Of a stretch of 64,000 nt of DNA, positions 1-8,444 are shown one piece after another (within the stretch, counting starts at the first letter, position 1; every line of letters starts with the position of its first letter). The notes under the pieces were generated by a model, which saw only the letters and a program-made list of their open reading frames with translations, was not told the origin of the DNA and ran no database searches. Position numbers and translations under genes: made by a program. Origin of the DNA: Paracoccus sp. S3-43. GTDB taxonomy: Bacteria > Pseudomonadota > Alphaproteobacteria > Rhodobacterales > Rhodobacteraceae. The stretch is from assembly GCF_029027965.1 (NCBI RefSeq), contig NZ_CP119082.1, positions 352,001-416,000 on the forward strand, in the 5' to 3' direction.

Positions 1-939
1 CAGGCGGTTCAGCACCTTGATCTGGCGTTCGTTCAGCGCCAGCGCCGCAGTGCGTTCCCAGAACTGGCCTTTGGCGACGACCGCCGCCAAGACTCCATCT
101 GCGCCGTCGATGGCACGGCCGAGGCACTTGAGGAACCACAGGATCCAAGCCGTGACGTCCGTGCCACCCTTCTGGGTGCGCTCGAGCTGGTCGTAGTAAG
201 CGTTCCTCTCGGCCCTAATCTGCGCGGACATGCTGTAGAACTGCTGCGAGCTTCCCTCCGACCGGGCAAGCGCCAGGTCAGCGATGGCGCGGGCGATGCG
301 GCCGTTGCCGTCCTCGATGGGGTGGATCGTCACAAACCACAGATGCGCCAGCGCCGCCTTGATCACCGGATCGGTGGTCAGGGGCGCGTTGAACCATGTG
401 AGGAAGGCTTCCATTTCCCCCGCGACGCGCGGTGTGGGCGGGGCCGAGTAGTGAACCTTCTCCCGACCGTAGGGCCCAGACACCACCTGCATCGGGCCGG
501 TACTGTCATCGCGCCAGTCCCCGACGATGATCTTCGTCATGCCGCTGCGGCCGGTGGGGAACAAAGCCGCATGCCATCCCAAAAGGCGCTCGGCTGTAAG
601 CGCGGCCTGATAGTTCCGCGTCGCGTCCAGCATCACCTCGACGATGCCTTCCACATTGCGATCGGTCGGGGGCAGGGCGCCGATGTCGATGCCAAGCCGT
701 CGGGCGAGGGATGACCGCACCTGAGTGGCATCCAGTTGCTCACCCTCGATCTCGCTCGTCTTGACGACATCCTGCGTCAGGGTCTGCAGGACCGCCTCTT
801 CGCGTAGCTTGAAGCCCAGCGCCTCCATCCGGCCGATCAATCGCCCTTGCTCGTGGCGGACTGCAGCAAGAGGCGCGGCAATGCTGCCTTCCTGCCAGGT
901 CAGCCTTGGCCAGTCCTCTTGCTCCCAGATATACACCAC
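1..939 (-). CDS. Fic family protein with DUF4172-like N-terminus (partial)
   Basis: A Fic-domain protein that runs off the window edge, so its C-terminus is missing (313 codons present). Counted from the GTG at 939, an inhibitor-type motif TSEIEG (residues 61-66, the [S/T]xxxE[G/N] pattern of self-inhibited Fic proteins) precedes the catalytic core HPIEDGNGR (206-214). In the family this core transfers AMP from ATP to a hydroxyl of a target protein, and the inhibitor Glu blocks ATP binding. The target is not visible here. A GGAG-like stretch lies just before the GTG; an in-frame ATG at 975 is an alternative start. Family call is secure, function of this member is not. Confidence 0.85.
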   Translation of the reverse strand, partial: MVYIWEQEDWPRLTWQEGSIAAPLAAVRHEQGRLIGRMEALGFKLREEAVLQTLTQDVVKTSEIEGEQLDATQVRSSLARRLGIDIGALPPTDRNVEGIVEVMLDATRNYQAALTAERLLGWHAALFPTGRSGMTKIIVGDWRDDSTGPMQVVSGPYGREKVHYSAPPTPRVAGEMEAFLTWFNAPLTTDPVIKAALAHLWFVTIHPIEDGNGRIARAIADLALARSEGSSQQFYSMSAQIRAERNAYYDQLERTQKGGTDVTAWILWFLKCLGRAIDGADGVLAAVVAKGQFWERTAALALNERQIKVLNRL

Positions 940-1068
940 ATTCTCCGCGCCAAGTGCGGCGATTGTGGGCCGCATTCTTCGCAAGCGCAAGGAAAAACAC
1001 CGCAAGATATGCGGAGAATGCGGGCGCTAATCTCCGCACTTCCACTATGCCCTGACCAGTTGGTGCAC

Positions 1069-1422
1069 CTAAAGCTGTGATGATCCCTCGGACATAGGGT
1101 CATCCTGTCCGAGGTTTTGTAACACAAGAAGCCGTTCCGGACAGCTTGGACATCTGTGCCGCGGCTTCTCCGACAGTCGCTCGGCCTTGGCCAGAATGGT
1201 GATCAACACCGCATCGGAATGCTGCGCGAGCCGGATCAGATGCTCCCCGCTCGGCCCGCGTTCGCCAGACAGCCAATACTTGGCCGTCCGCTCACTCGCT
1301 CCGGTCCAGCGCATCACCGTCTTGATGGCCTGATGCGTCGGTCCCAGTTCGCGGCGCAGGGCATCGGCAATGGCCTTGCGATAGGCGGTCTGATCGGCGT
1401 CCAGGTGCACAGTTGTGCCCAT
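1069..1422 (-). CDS. small DNA-binding-like hypothetical protein
   Basis: A 117-residue protein. Residues about 10-70 look like a helix-turn-helix segment (ALRRELG, MRWTGASERTAKYWL, HLIRLAQHSDAVL), followed by a basic, Cys-containing tail (RHRCPSCPERL). I recognise no named family; it resembles small regulators of mobile DNA. The ATG at 1422 lies only 13 bp from the end of an IS3-family element, so its native promoter has been replaced or lost. The open frame continues upstream into the IS, but those residues are antisense to orfA and are not part of the gene. Confidence 0.5.
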   Translation of the reverse strand: MGTTVHLDADQTAYRKAIADALRRELGPTHQAIKTVMRWTGASERTAKYWLSGERGPSGEHLIRLAQHSDAVLITILAKAERLSEKPRHRCPSCPERLLVLQNLGQDDPMSEGSSQL

Positions 1423-1491
1423 TTTTGGCACAGATTGAATAGCCCCATGTTTCGTGGACGCCTTTTTCGCTAACTTTGAGGCAAGGAGGCC

Positions 1492-1764
1492 ATGATGGGC
1501 ACAGGTAATTTCACTGACGATTTCAAGCGCGATGCGGTGGCGCAGATCACGGAGCGGGGCTACCCGGCCAAGGAGGTCTCTGAGCGGCTCGGGGTGAGCA
1601 CGCACTCGCTCTATGCCTGGAAGCGCAAGTTCGCGAAGGCGGTGTCGGGTGAGACGGCAAAGGATGCCGAGATCTGACGACTGAAGCGAGAGCTGGTCCG
1701 GGTATCGGAGGAACGTGACATCCTAAATAAAGCCACCGCGTATTTCGCCAGGGATGCAAAGTGA
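1492..1764 (+). pseudogene. IS3-family orfA with internal stop
   Basis: The helix-turn-helix orfA of the IS3 element, beginning MMGTGNFTDDFKRDAV. A TGA at 1675-1677 stops it after 61 codons. The second copy (38679-38951) has CGA at this codon and reads through for 90 residues, so this is a single C-to-T nonsense change. Past the stop the frame continues through RLKRELVRVSEERD to 1764 and overlaps orfB. An OrfAB frameshift fusion, which IS3 elements use as the active transposase, cannot be made from this copy. Confidence 0.85.
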
Positions 1765-2636
1765 GATACGCGTTCGTGGCCGAGCATCGGGGTCAGTTTT
1801 CCATCCGTGCGATGTGCCGGTGCCTGCGCATCCAGCCGAGCGGGTTCTATGCCTGGCTGCAGGCGCCGGTGAGCGCGCGAGCCCAGGAAGACAGGCGCCA
1901 GACCGAACTGCTGCAGAAGGCTTGGGCCGAGAGCGGCAAGGTCTACGGCTACCGCAAGCTGCATGATGATCTGGTTGAACAGGGCGAAAGCATTTGTCCG
2001 AACCGGGTCGCCCGATTGACGCAGCTTGCGGGGATCAAGGCGCAGATCGGCTACAAGCGCCGCCCCGGAAGTTATGGCGGCAAGCCGTCGGTCGTGGTCG
2101 ACAACACCCTCGACCGGCAGTTCAACGTCGAGGCCCCGGACAAGGTCTGGGTGACCGATATCACTTACATCCGGACGCAAGAGGGGTTCGCCTACCTCGC
2201 GGTGGTCATCGATCTCTATTCCCGGCGTGTGGTTGGCTGGTCGATGCAAAGTCGGCAGACGACAGATGTCGTTCTGCAGGCCCTGCTGATGGCCGTCTGG
2301 CGGCGCAAGCCGAAGACCAAGGTGCTGGTTCATTCAGATCAGGGCAGCCAGTTCACCAGCATGGACTGGGCAGCATTCCTGCGCGCCCACAATCTTGAGC
2401 ATTCCATGAGCCGCCGTGGCAACTGTCACGACAACGCTGTTGCCGAGAGCTTCTTCAACCTGCTCAAGCGCGAACGGATCAGGCGCAGGACCTACCGGAC
2501 CCGCGAAGACGCAAGGCAGGACGTGTTCGATTATATCGAGATGTTCTATAACCCGAAGCGCAAACATGCGAGAAACGGAATGCTGTCGCCCGCAGAGTTC
2601 GAGCGACGGCAGATGATGAGACGGGAAGGCGTCTAA
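1761..2636 (+). CDS. IS3-family transposase OrfB
   Basis: A 291-residue DDE transposase domain (rve-type integrase core). Catalytic residues are visible as D133 in TDITYI, D193 in HSDQGSQF and E229 in NAVAESFF, with the D(35)E spacing typical of IS3. It starts at a GTG that overlaps the end of the orfA frame, consistent with production by -1 frameshifting from orfA. The coding sequence is full length, but the upstream orfA is broken, so the copy is probably not autonomous. Confidence 0.9.
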   Translation: MRYAFVAEHRGQFSIRAMCRCLRIQPSGFYAWLQAPVSARAQEDRRQTELLQKAWAESGKVYGYRKLHDDLVEQGESICPNRVARLTQLAGIKAQIGYKRRPGSYGGKPSVVVDNTLDRQFNVEAPDKVWVTDITYIRTQEGFAYLAVVIDLYSRRVVGWSMQSRQTTDVVLQALLMAVWRRKPKTKVLVHSDQGSQFTSMDWAAFLRAHNLEHSMSRRGNCHDNAVAESFFNLLKRERIRRRTYRTREDARQDVFDYIEMFYNPKRKHARNGMLSPAEFERRQMMRREGV

Positions 2637-2847
2637 GAAACTCGGGGCTATTCATGATCCCCTTGCCCTCGGTAAAATGCAGCCGCCTGATTTTTGCGTT
2701 CGCCAGTGGGCTCGAACCAGTGGCGCCTCACTGGCTCACTCTCCACGATCAGCATCCCGCGCTCGGCCTCCGATAATCCTCAGAAGCACATTGGACCCAA
2801 CCCCCGGTCGGTGGGGTCCCTTTGGGACGCCGATCACCCCAGAAGCG

Positions 2848-3198
2848 GGGTCCTTATTCCACGCCGGTCAACAGCTGATCGTGCCGGACCGGCGGTCGCG
2901 TCCGCACAGCCATGACCTGGTCCTGGCCTTGTTCGAACAGGAGGGCATTGAGCCGCACATCATCCAGAACGCCGATGAGAAGCAGACCATGCTGAACATG
3001 GTGGCGGCAGGGATCGGGGCTGCCATCGTGCCGCGCTGGTGGTCAGGACTGGTGCCGCGTGGCGCGCATGTCTGCGGGCTGGAGATCAGCAACGATAATT
3101 CCCGCGCCAAGTTGCCACTTCATGTCGTTTGGCCTCGCGACGTGCGCGATCCCTCACGTGATACCGTGGTCGAGGTCTGCGGGCGGGTGATCTTGTGA
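2848..3198 (+). pseudogene. LysR-type regulator, C-terminal fragment
   Basis: Only the effector-binding half of a LysR-type regulator remains. Segments such as FEQEGIEPHIIQNADEKQTM and NMVAAGIGAAIVPRWW match the usual second lobe of the periplasmic-binding-like fold. The DNA-binding helix-turn-helix and first lobe are absent; the sequence between 2655 (IS end) and about 2848 holds no recognisable gene. The fragment ends at a TGA and the next gene remnant starts within it. Confidence 0.7.
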
Positions 3199-3560
3199 TG
3201 ATCCATGCTTCGCTGAAGGCGCTCGGCCCGAGGGCGGTGCGGCCGGGGTCCTCGAGGCTCTGCTGACATCCCCGGTAAGCGCCGCGTCAGCTACGATATG
3301 CCGATGCGGGGTCCGGATGGCCGGACGGTCTGGGAAGCGGCCACGGATTTCGACTCGAACGGCATCCTCGATTGCTTCGCCGCCGAGGGCGGGCCGGACG
3401 CGGTCGAGACCATCGCACGCGCCTATGTCGAGACGGGCCGGCACCGCGAGGGCGTGGTCGGCGCCGCGCGCTGCCATCTGTTCGACGCGCGGGATATCGT
3501 CGCCTTCGGTGTCGGCTGGCTGGAGCGGCAGTTCGGATCGGCGGCGCATCCGCGGTCACG
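3194..3560 (+). pseudogene. AAC(3)-type aminoglycoside acetyltransferase remnant with internal deletion
   Basis: Two ends of an aminoglycoside 3-N-acetyltransferase joined together. The first piece (3194-3262) reads VMIHASLKALGP then, after a 1-2 nt shift, GGAAGVLEALL, as at the N-terminus of the family. The second piece (3264-3556) reads DIPGKRRVSYDMPM and then AARCHLFDARDIVAFGVGWL, as at the C-terminus. The central catalytic domain is deleted, so the product cannot be active. The family contains both resistance enzymes and proteins of unknown substrate, so no resistance is inferred. Confidence 0.7.
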
Positions 3561-3599
3561 GCGAGACCGCCGAGGCATTTTACCGGGCCTTTGCGTCCC

Positions 3600-3800
3600 A
3601 CACATTGCACAACGGCGACGGCCCAACGATCAACAGTCGGTCGATGACGTGTTGGCCCATCTTCGAGGTCCGGCCCTTGACGGTCCTGGCCGCTGCTCGA
3701 AGGTTGAGACCGCAAGGCCCACCCAGGCGGGAAAGTCCCGGCTCTCCGAAAACGTCTCCATCGGTGATACGGAGCTGGTGATCTCCACCCCGGTCTTCGG
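3600..3800 (-). pseudogene. IS110-family transposase remnant
   Basis: Minus-strand sequence reads ESRDFPAWVGLA, then after a frameshift RTSKMGQHVIDRLLIVG. Together these match the conserved late part of IS110-type transposases (GRDFAAWLGL followed by ISKMGxRxxRRLLIxG). Both flanks are lost. No IS ends are visible. Confidence 0.55.
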
Positions 3801-3859
3801 ATCCAGAGGCAATACGAGGCAAGGTGTCCTCAACCATCTTTCGTGCAACGGAGCCCGAC

Positions 3860-4190
3860 TCAACTCCGTCGAACTATACCAAGCCCCTCGGCTGCAAGAA
3901 GGGCAACAACCAGTCCGGCCACCAACTCGAGCCCTGCTGCCATGCCGCGCAGCGCGGCGGATTCGGCGACCCCGGCCATTGCCCTGCCAGGTCAGCACCA
4001 GCAGCAGGATCGCGCCGCTGCAAGGGCGGACGGCGATCGCTAGGATGACCGACGCGAGTTCCCGCCCGCTGGTCGCCGCGCCAATCCGTGCGGCGAGGGT
4101 GCGTGGGTGTGGCCGCAGCTTGCGCAGGCGGTGTGGTGGTCGTGACTGTGCATGTGAAGACCTGCGTGGTCATGGCCCGCTGCCGCAACG
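3860..4190 (-). pseudogene. nickel/cobalt exporter (NiCoT/RcnA-like) remnant
   Basis: Three frames on the minus strand together give the C-terminal half of a nickel/cobalt efflux protein. They are a His- and Cys-rich metal-binding loop (HDHAGLHMHSHDHH, then CASCGHTHAP), a membrane segment with the family motif ASVILAIAVRPCSGAILL, and a last membrane helix ELVAGLVVALLAAEGLG ending at a stop at 3860. At least two frameshifts separate the pieces, so it is a pseudogene. It ends where the IS110 remnant begins. Confidence 0.65.
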
Positions 4191-4214
4191 CGGTGACGCG
4201 AGAAGACACTTCCT

Positions 4215-5555
4215 TCACGATGCCAAGGGTGATTCGAGATCCTCGGCGTGCTGCGACCGGAACCCGTAATGCTCTCTCAGCGTCCGACCCTCATAGTGAT
4301 CGCGGAACAGGCCCCGGCGGCGCAGGATCGGCACGACCTCGTCGGCGAAGATCTGCAACTGGCTATGCTGGATCGGTGGCATCACGTTGAACCCGTCCGC
4401 CGCGCCCGACCGGAACCAGTCCTCGATCATATCGGCGATCTGCTCGGGCGTGCCGGTCGCGCTGAAATGTCCGCGAGCACCCGCCAGTCTTTGCAACAGC
4501 TGGCGCAGGGACAGCCCCTCGGCCAGGGCGGTATCGACATAGCCGGTGGCGCGGCTCTTCGAGGCCTCGACCTGCGCCGGGTCCGGGAAGTCGTCGCGGC
4601 GCAGCGGGCGGTCCAGCGGCACGGCCGAAAAATCGTGCCCGCCAAAGCGCGCCGAAAGCCGGGCCAGCCCGATCTGCGGGCTGGTCAGCGCGTCCAGTTC
4701 CTCCCACACCCGCGCGGCCTCGGCTTCGGTGGACCCGATGGCGGCGCTGATGCCGGGCAGGATGACGATGTCGGCCTCGGACCGGCCAAATCCTGCGGCG
4801 CGGGTCTTGATGTCGCGATAGAATGCCCGCGCCGAATCCTTGGTCAGATGCGCGGTGAAGATCGCCTCGGCCCATCTCGCGGCAAAGGCGCGCCCCGACT
4901 CTGACTGGCCCGCCTGGATATAGACCGGCCGCCCCTGCGGGCTCCCCGGCACGTTCAGCGGGCCGCGCGTCTGCCAATGCGGACCCCGGTGGTCCACCGG
5001 CCGGATCCGCGACGCATCGGCATAGCGCCCGCCCGCGCGATCGTCCAGCACCGCATCGGCCGGATAGCTGCGCCACAGCGCGTCTACTGCCGCCAGGAAA
5101 TCCTCGGCCATCTGGTAACGCTGCTCGTGCGGTACGTCCTCGGCATGACCGTAATTCGCCCCGGCCTGCGGCGCCCACGACGTGACGATGTTCCAGCCCG
5201 CCCGACCCCGAGACAGGTGGTCAAGCGTCGCGAATTGCCGCGCCAGCGTATAGGGCAGGCTGTAGGTCGTGGAGGCAGTGCCGATCAACCCGATCCGGCT
5301 GGTCAGGGCGGCAAGGGCCGACAGCAGCGTGATCGGCTCCAGCGCGCCGCTGGCCACCAGCCCGCCATTGGTCGGCGCCACCAGTGCGTCAGCCAGGAAA
5401 ACCGCGTCGAATTTGGCATCCTCGGCCATGCGGACCGCCTCGGCGTAAAGCTGAAGGTCGGTCAGGGGACGATCGACCGAGCCGGGATGCCGCCAGGCGC
5501 TTTCGTGGTGGCCGCGCGGCATCAGGAACAGGTTCAAGTGCAGTTGGCGGGTCAT
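4215..5555 (-). CDS. LLM-class flavin monooxygenase, NtaA/SnaA/DszA family
   Basis: A 446-residue protein of the bacterial-luciferase-like fold, the large component of two-component FMNH2-dependent monooxygenases (nitrilotriacetate, dibenzothiophene sulfone and similar substrates). Family features are an N-terminal LNLFLMPRGHHESAWRHPG, the core HLSRGRAGWNIVTSW, and the substrate loop GRPVYIQAGQSESGRAFAAR. It is the last gene of a minus-strand operon after ssuA, ssuC and ssuB homologues, 12 bp behind ssuB, which suggests it acts on a sulfonate, sulfone or similar compound imported by that system. No flavin reductase gene is nearby, so FMNH2 must come from elsewhere. Exact substrate unknown. 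Confidence 0.9.
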   Translation of the reverse strand: MTRQLHLNLFLMPRGHHESAWRHPGSVDRPLTDLQLYAEAVRMAEDAKFDAVFLADALVAPTNGGLVASGALEPITLLSALAALTSRIGLIGTASTTYSLPYTLARQFATLDHLSRGRAGWNIVTSWAPQAGANYGHAEDVPHEQRYQMAEDFLAAVDALWRSYPADAVLDDRAGGRYADASRIRPVDHRGPHWQTRGPLNVPGSPQGRPVYIQAGQSESGRAFAARWAEAIFTAHLTKDSARAFYRDIKTRAAGFGRSEADIVILPGISAAIGSTEAEAARVWEELDALTSPQIGLARLSARFGGHDFSAVPLDRPLRRDDFPDPAQVEASKSRATGYVDTALAEGLSLRQLLQRLAGARGHFSATGTPEQIADMIEDWFRSGAADGFNVMPPIQHSQLQIFADEVVPILRRRGLFRDHYEGRTLREHYGFRSQHAEDLESPLAS

Positions 5556-5567
5556 GTCGGCGTCTCC

Positions 5568-6296
5568 TCAGACGATGTCGGGATCGACGCCCAGATCGCG
5601 CAGCAGCGTCAGGCGCAGTTCTTCGAAACGGGGGTGGCTGGTGCGGCGCGGATGCGGGATAGCCACGATGTAATCCTCGGCGATGCGGCCGTCCTTCAGC
5701 AGCAGGATCCGGTCGGCCAGTTGCAGCGCCTCGTCCACGTCATGCGTGACCAGGATCACCGTGGGGCGGCTTTTCTCGACGAGGCGGAACAGAAGGGCGT
5801 GCATTTTCAGCCGCGTCAACGCGTCCAATGCGCCGAAGGGTTCGTCGGCCAGCAGCAATTCAGGTTCGCGCAGCAGCGACCGGGCCAGGGCCGCGCGCTG
5901 CTTCTGCCCGCCCGACAGGGTCGAGGGCCACAGCCCGCCTTTGTCGTCCAGCCCGACCGCGGCCAGCATGGCATCCGCCGCGGCCACGGCATCCGCCCAG
6001 CGCAGGCCCAGGGTCACGTTGTCGCGCACCGTCAGCCAGGGCAGCAGCCGCGAATCCTGGAACAGCACCGAAACATGGTCGGGCACGGCGTAATGGCCCT
6101 GCATTTGGGCATCCGGGTCCAGTCCGGCCAGTGCCCGCAGCAGCGTCGTCTTGCCGGACCCGGATTCGCCCAGCAGGGCGACGAACTGCCCTTGCGGGAT
6201 GTCCAGCGTGATCCGGTCCAGAACATTTCGGCCGCCGAATCCGCGCGACAGTTCTCGGGTCGAGACTGCGGTGCTGATGGGGCGATGCCGCGTCAT
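5568..6296 (-). CDS. ssuB: ABC transporter ATPase, SsuB/TauB type
   Basis: A 242-residue cytoplasmic ATPase of the nitrate/sulfonate/taurine importer family. Walker A is GESGSGKTT, the signature LSGGQKQR and Walker B LLLADEPFGALD; the switch His is in ILVTHDVDEAL. The start overlaps the end of the permease gene by 4 bp (ATGA), a sign of translational coupling. The gene symbol reflects family and context; taurine or another organosulfur or nitrile compound is equally possible as substrate. Confidence 0.88.
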   Translation of the reverse strand: MTRHRPISTAVSTRELSRGFGGRNVLDRITLDIPQGQFVALLGESGSGKTTLLRALAGLDPDAQMQGHYAVPDHVSVLFQDSRLLPWLTVRDNVTLGLRWADAVAAADAMLAAVGLDDKGGLWPSTLSGGQKQRAALARSLLREPELLLADEPFGALDALTRLKMHALLFRLVEKSRPTVILVTHDVDEALQLADRILLLKDGRIAEDYIVAIPHPRRTSHPRFEELRLTLLRDLGVDPDIV

Positions 6297-7132
6297 GATC
6301 CGAGCGACCTCCGCCAGGACAGCACGCGCGCCTCTATCAGGCGGACGAGTGCGTCGGACAGCAGACCCAAGACGGCATAGACGAAGATGCCGACCACGAT
6401 CACGTCGGTCTGGCCCCAGTCGCGCGCCCGGTTCATCAGGTAGCCGATGCCGGTCTGGGTGTTGATCAGTTCAAGCACCACCAGCGAGGTCCAGCACAGC
6501 GTGACGGCCAGCCGCAGCGATACGAAGAAGCCCGGCAGGGCACCGGGCAGCGCCACCTTGCGGATGAATTCCGACCGGGTCAGGCCCAGGGTCTGCGCCA
6601 GCTCCACATGACCGATGTCGATGCCGCGCAGGGCGGCATGGGTGTTGATATAGACCGGCACCAGCACGGCGGTGAAGATCAGGAAGATCTTCATCGCCTC
6701 GCCGATGCCCAGCCACAGGATCACCAGCGGGATCAGCGCCAGCGTCGGCACCGCGCGCTTGATCTGCACCAGCCCGTCGATCAGCGCCTCGCCGCTGCGG
6801 GTCAGGCCCGACAGCAGCGCCAGCACCAGCCCGCTGAGGACGCCCAGGAACAGGCCTGCATAGGCCCGCCCCGCCGAGGCCGCGAGATGGGGCAGCAAGG
6901 TGCCGTCCGCGACCAGCCGGATCCCCGTGGCCAGTGCCGTCGAGGGCGAGGCCAGCGTATAGGGCGACAGCACGCCCAGCCGGGCCGCGCCTTCCCAGAT
7001 CGCCACCAGCAGCACCGGACCAATCAGCCGCATCCCGCCGGGCAGACGGCCCGGCGTCAGTTGCCGCGCCGAAGGGGCAGGCCGGGACGCGGCTTCGGTC
7101 TTGTTCTGGCGCCAGAACGTCGTGTCGGCCAT
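6293..7132 (-). CDS. ssuC: ABC transporter permease, SsuC/TauC type
   Basis: A 279-residue inner-membrane permease with about six hydrophobic segments and the BPD-type coupling region (ELAQTLGLTRSEFIRKVALP). The frame is open well upstream, but the ATG at 7132 (MADTTFWRQN) follows a GGAGAG ribosome-binding site and starts 24 bp after the binding-protein gene, so it is chosen. Works with the SsuB-like ATPase and SsuA-like binding protein on either side. Confidence 0.88.
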   Translation of the reverse strand: MADTTFWRQNKTEAASRPAPSARQLTPGRLPGGMRLIGPVLLVAIWEGAARLGVLSPYTLASPSTALATGIRLVADGTLLPHLAASAGRAYAGLFLGVLSGLVLALLSGLTRSGEALIDGLVQIKRAVPTLALIPLVILWLGIGEAMKIFLIFTAVLVPVYINTHAALRGIDIGHVELAQTLGLTRSEFIRKVALPGALPGFFVSLRLAVTLCWTSLVVLELINTQTGIGYLMNRARDWGQTDVIVVGIFVYAVLGLLSDALVRLIEARVLSWRRSLGS

Positions 7133-7155
7133 CGGCTCTCCTTTCCCCTCCAGGA

Positions 7156-8124
7156 TCAGACCCGGGCGGTCGAGATGAGATCGTCGAACAGCGGCGAGAA
7201 GGACTGGGCGGCGTCGAACCGCTCGGGCAGTTCGCCGGCGTCGTAAAGGATGTCGATCAGCTTCTGATGATGCGGGATCGCCTCGGCCGAGGTCTGGAAG
7301 ATGATCGGCGATTCGGAAGCCAGGATGGCTTGGGTGTCCTCGGGCGCGATTCCCTGGAAATCGGTATAGTAGAACTTGCCCCATTCCGCGTCATGTGCGT
7401 TGCGCCACAGCCCTGCCTGCACGAACAGCGGCAGGAACTCGCGCAGCGCCGCGACCTTGGCCTGGTCCTCCAGCACCTCGGGGCGGGCATAGATATAGCT
7501 GGTCTGCGGCAGCAGGCGGCGTTCCTCGGGGTCCAGGACCGGGGTAGCGCCGATCTGCTTTTGCAGCCGGGTGACATGGGGTTCCTGAAGGACGGCCACG
7601 TCCACGGCGCTGCTGCGGATCGCGTCGGGCAGGTCGGCCACGCGCAGGGGGATCTTCTCCACGTCCTCCAGCGTCAGCCCGGCGCGGTTCAGCGCCTCGA
7701 TCAGATAGGCCTGCCGCCCCGAGCCTTCGATATAACTGACCTTTTTGCCTTTCAGGTCGGCCAGCTTCCCGATGGTCAGGCCGGGGCGCGAAACGAGGCG
7801 ATATTGCGCGATCTCGCGCGTGAAGGTCGCGATGATCGGCAACAGCGTCCCCGACGCGCGCGCCTGGATCGGCGGCACGTCGCCCACATAGGCGGCATCC
7901 AATGCGCCTGCCCGGATGGCTTCCAGGATCGCCGGCCCGCCCGCGAAATTCGGCAATTCCAGGTCAATCGTCAGCTTATCGGCGCCGCCGCTAGCGGCCA
8001 GAAGGTTGCGCAGCAGTTCGGACTGGTCGGCAACGATCAGCTTTGTGGTTGCCGCGAAAGCAAGGCGCGTGCCGGTCAGCGAAGCCGTCGCCAGCGAAGC
8101 CGCAAGGAAATGTCGCCTGAGCAT
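7156..8124 (-). CDS. ssuA: periplasmic substrate-binding protein, SsuA type
   Basis: A 322-residue solute-binding protein (NMT1/SsuA-like). The chosen ATG at 8124 gives an export signal with a twin-arginine-like start (LRRHFLAA) and a hydrophobic core ending near FAATT. An upstream start would add 25 residues before the signal and is unlikely. Core motifs include YVGDVPPIQA and GSGRQAYLIEALNRAG. First gene of the ssuACB-monooxygenase operon; its promoter must lie in 8125-8444. Confidence 0.88.
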   Translation of the reverse strand: MLRRHFLAASLATASLTGTRLAFAATTKLIVADQSELLRNLLAASGGADKLTIDLELPNFAGGPAILEAIRAGALDAAYVGDVPPIQARASGTLLPIIATFTREIAQYRLVSRPGLTIGKLADLKGKKVSYIEGSGRQAYLIEALNRAGLTLEDVEKIPLRVADLPDAIRSSAVDVAVLQEPHVTRLQKQIGATPVLDPEERRLLPQTSYIYARPEVLEDQAKVAALREFLPLFVQAGLWRNAHDAEWGKFYYTDFQGIAPEDTQAILASESPIIFQTSAEAIPHHQKLIDILYDAGELPERFDAAQSFSPLFDDLISTARV

Positions 8125-8444
8125 GATTTGGTCCCGACTTGGCAGAGTTCCGGGACAAAAAAGGCAGGCTTGGTCCGCCAAATCAATCTCTAGTCGCATT
8201 GTCGTCTATATTTGGCAGGCGATGCTCCGATGCGGCTTGTTCGCGGAAGGGCTTATCTCTTTCCTCGTGGTGCAAGAGAGTATTGTTCCTCGCATCGGCC
8301 CGTTTGGCGTGTGGCGTCGGCGAACGACGATTCGGGAACGGCATTGACCCGAGGGGAATGCTTGCCGACACAGAAACGGCCGATTATCAATCTGCGAGGC
8401 AACCATCGAAAACTTTGACTGACCATCGCAAGGGACATGATCGG
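8125..8444. other. intergenic region upstream of ssuA
   Basis: No gene is supported here. It separates ssuA from the divergent broken FGE gene and should contain the ssuA promoter. The only structure I note is a short inverted repeat CCAAAT (8178-8183) and ATTTGG (8210-8215), which could be an operator but is too short to rely on. Confidence 0.4.

Larger units (their letters stand above)
1436..2654 (+). mobile_element. IS3-family insertion sequence, full-length copy with broken orfA
   Basis: A 1219-bp element bounded by imperfect terminal inverted repeats. The left end begins TGAATAGCCCCATGTTTCGT and the reverse complement of the right end begins TGAATAGCCCCGAGTTTCTT; both continue into GACGCCTT. 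It carries orfA and orfB of the IS3 type. Flanks (agat on the left, tgat on the right) do not give a convincing target duplication, which suggests rearrangement after insertion. A truncated second copy lies at 38568-39007 on the other strand. Confidence 0.9.

Noticed and set aside
2705..2730. GGTTCGAGCCC-like sequence on the minus strand resembling a tRNA T-loop
   Set aside because: No cloverleaf can be built around it; acceptor and anticodon stems are absent.
4977..6380. Open frame of 467 codons on the plus strand opposite the monooxygenase and ssuB
   Set aside because: Shadow of genes with Walker motifs on the other strand; no domain and no ribosome-binding site.
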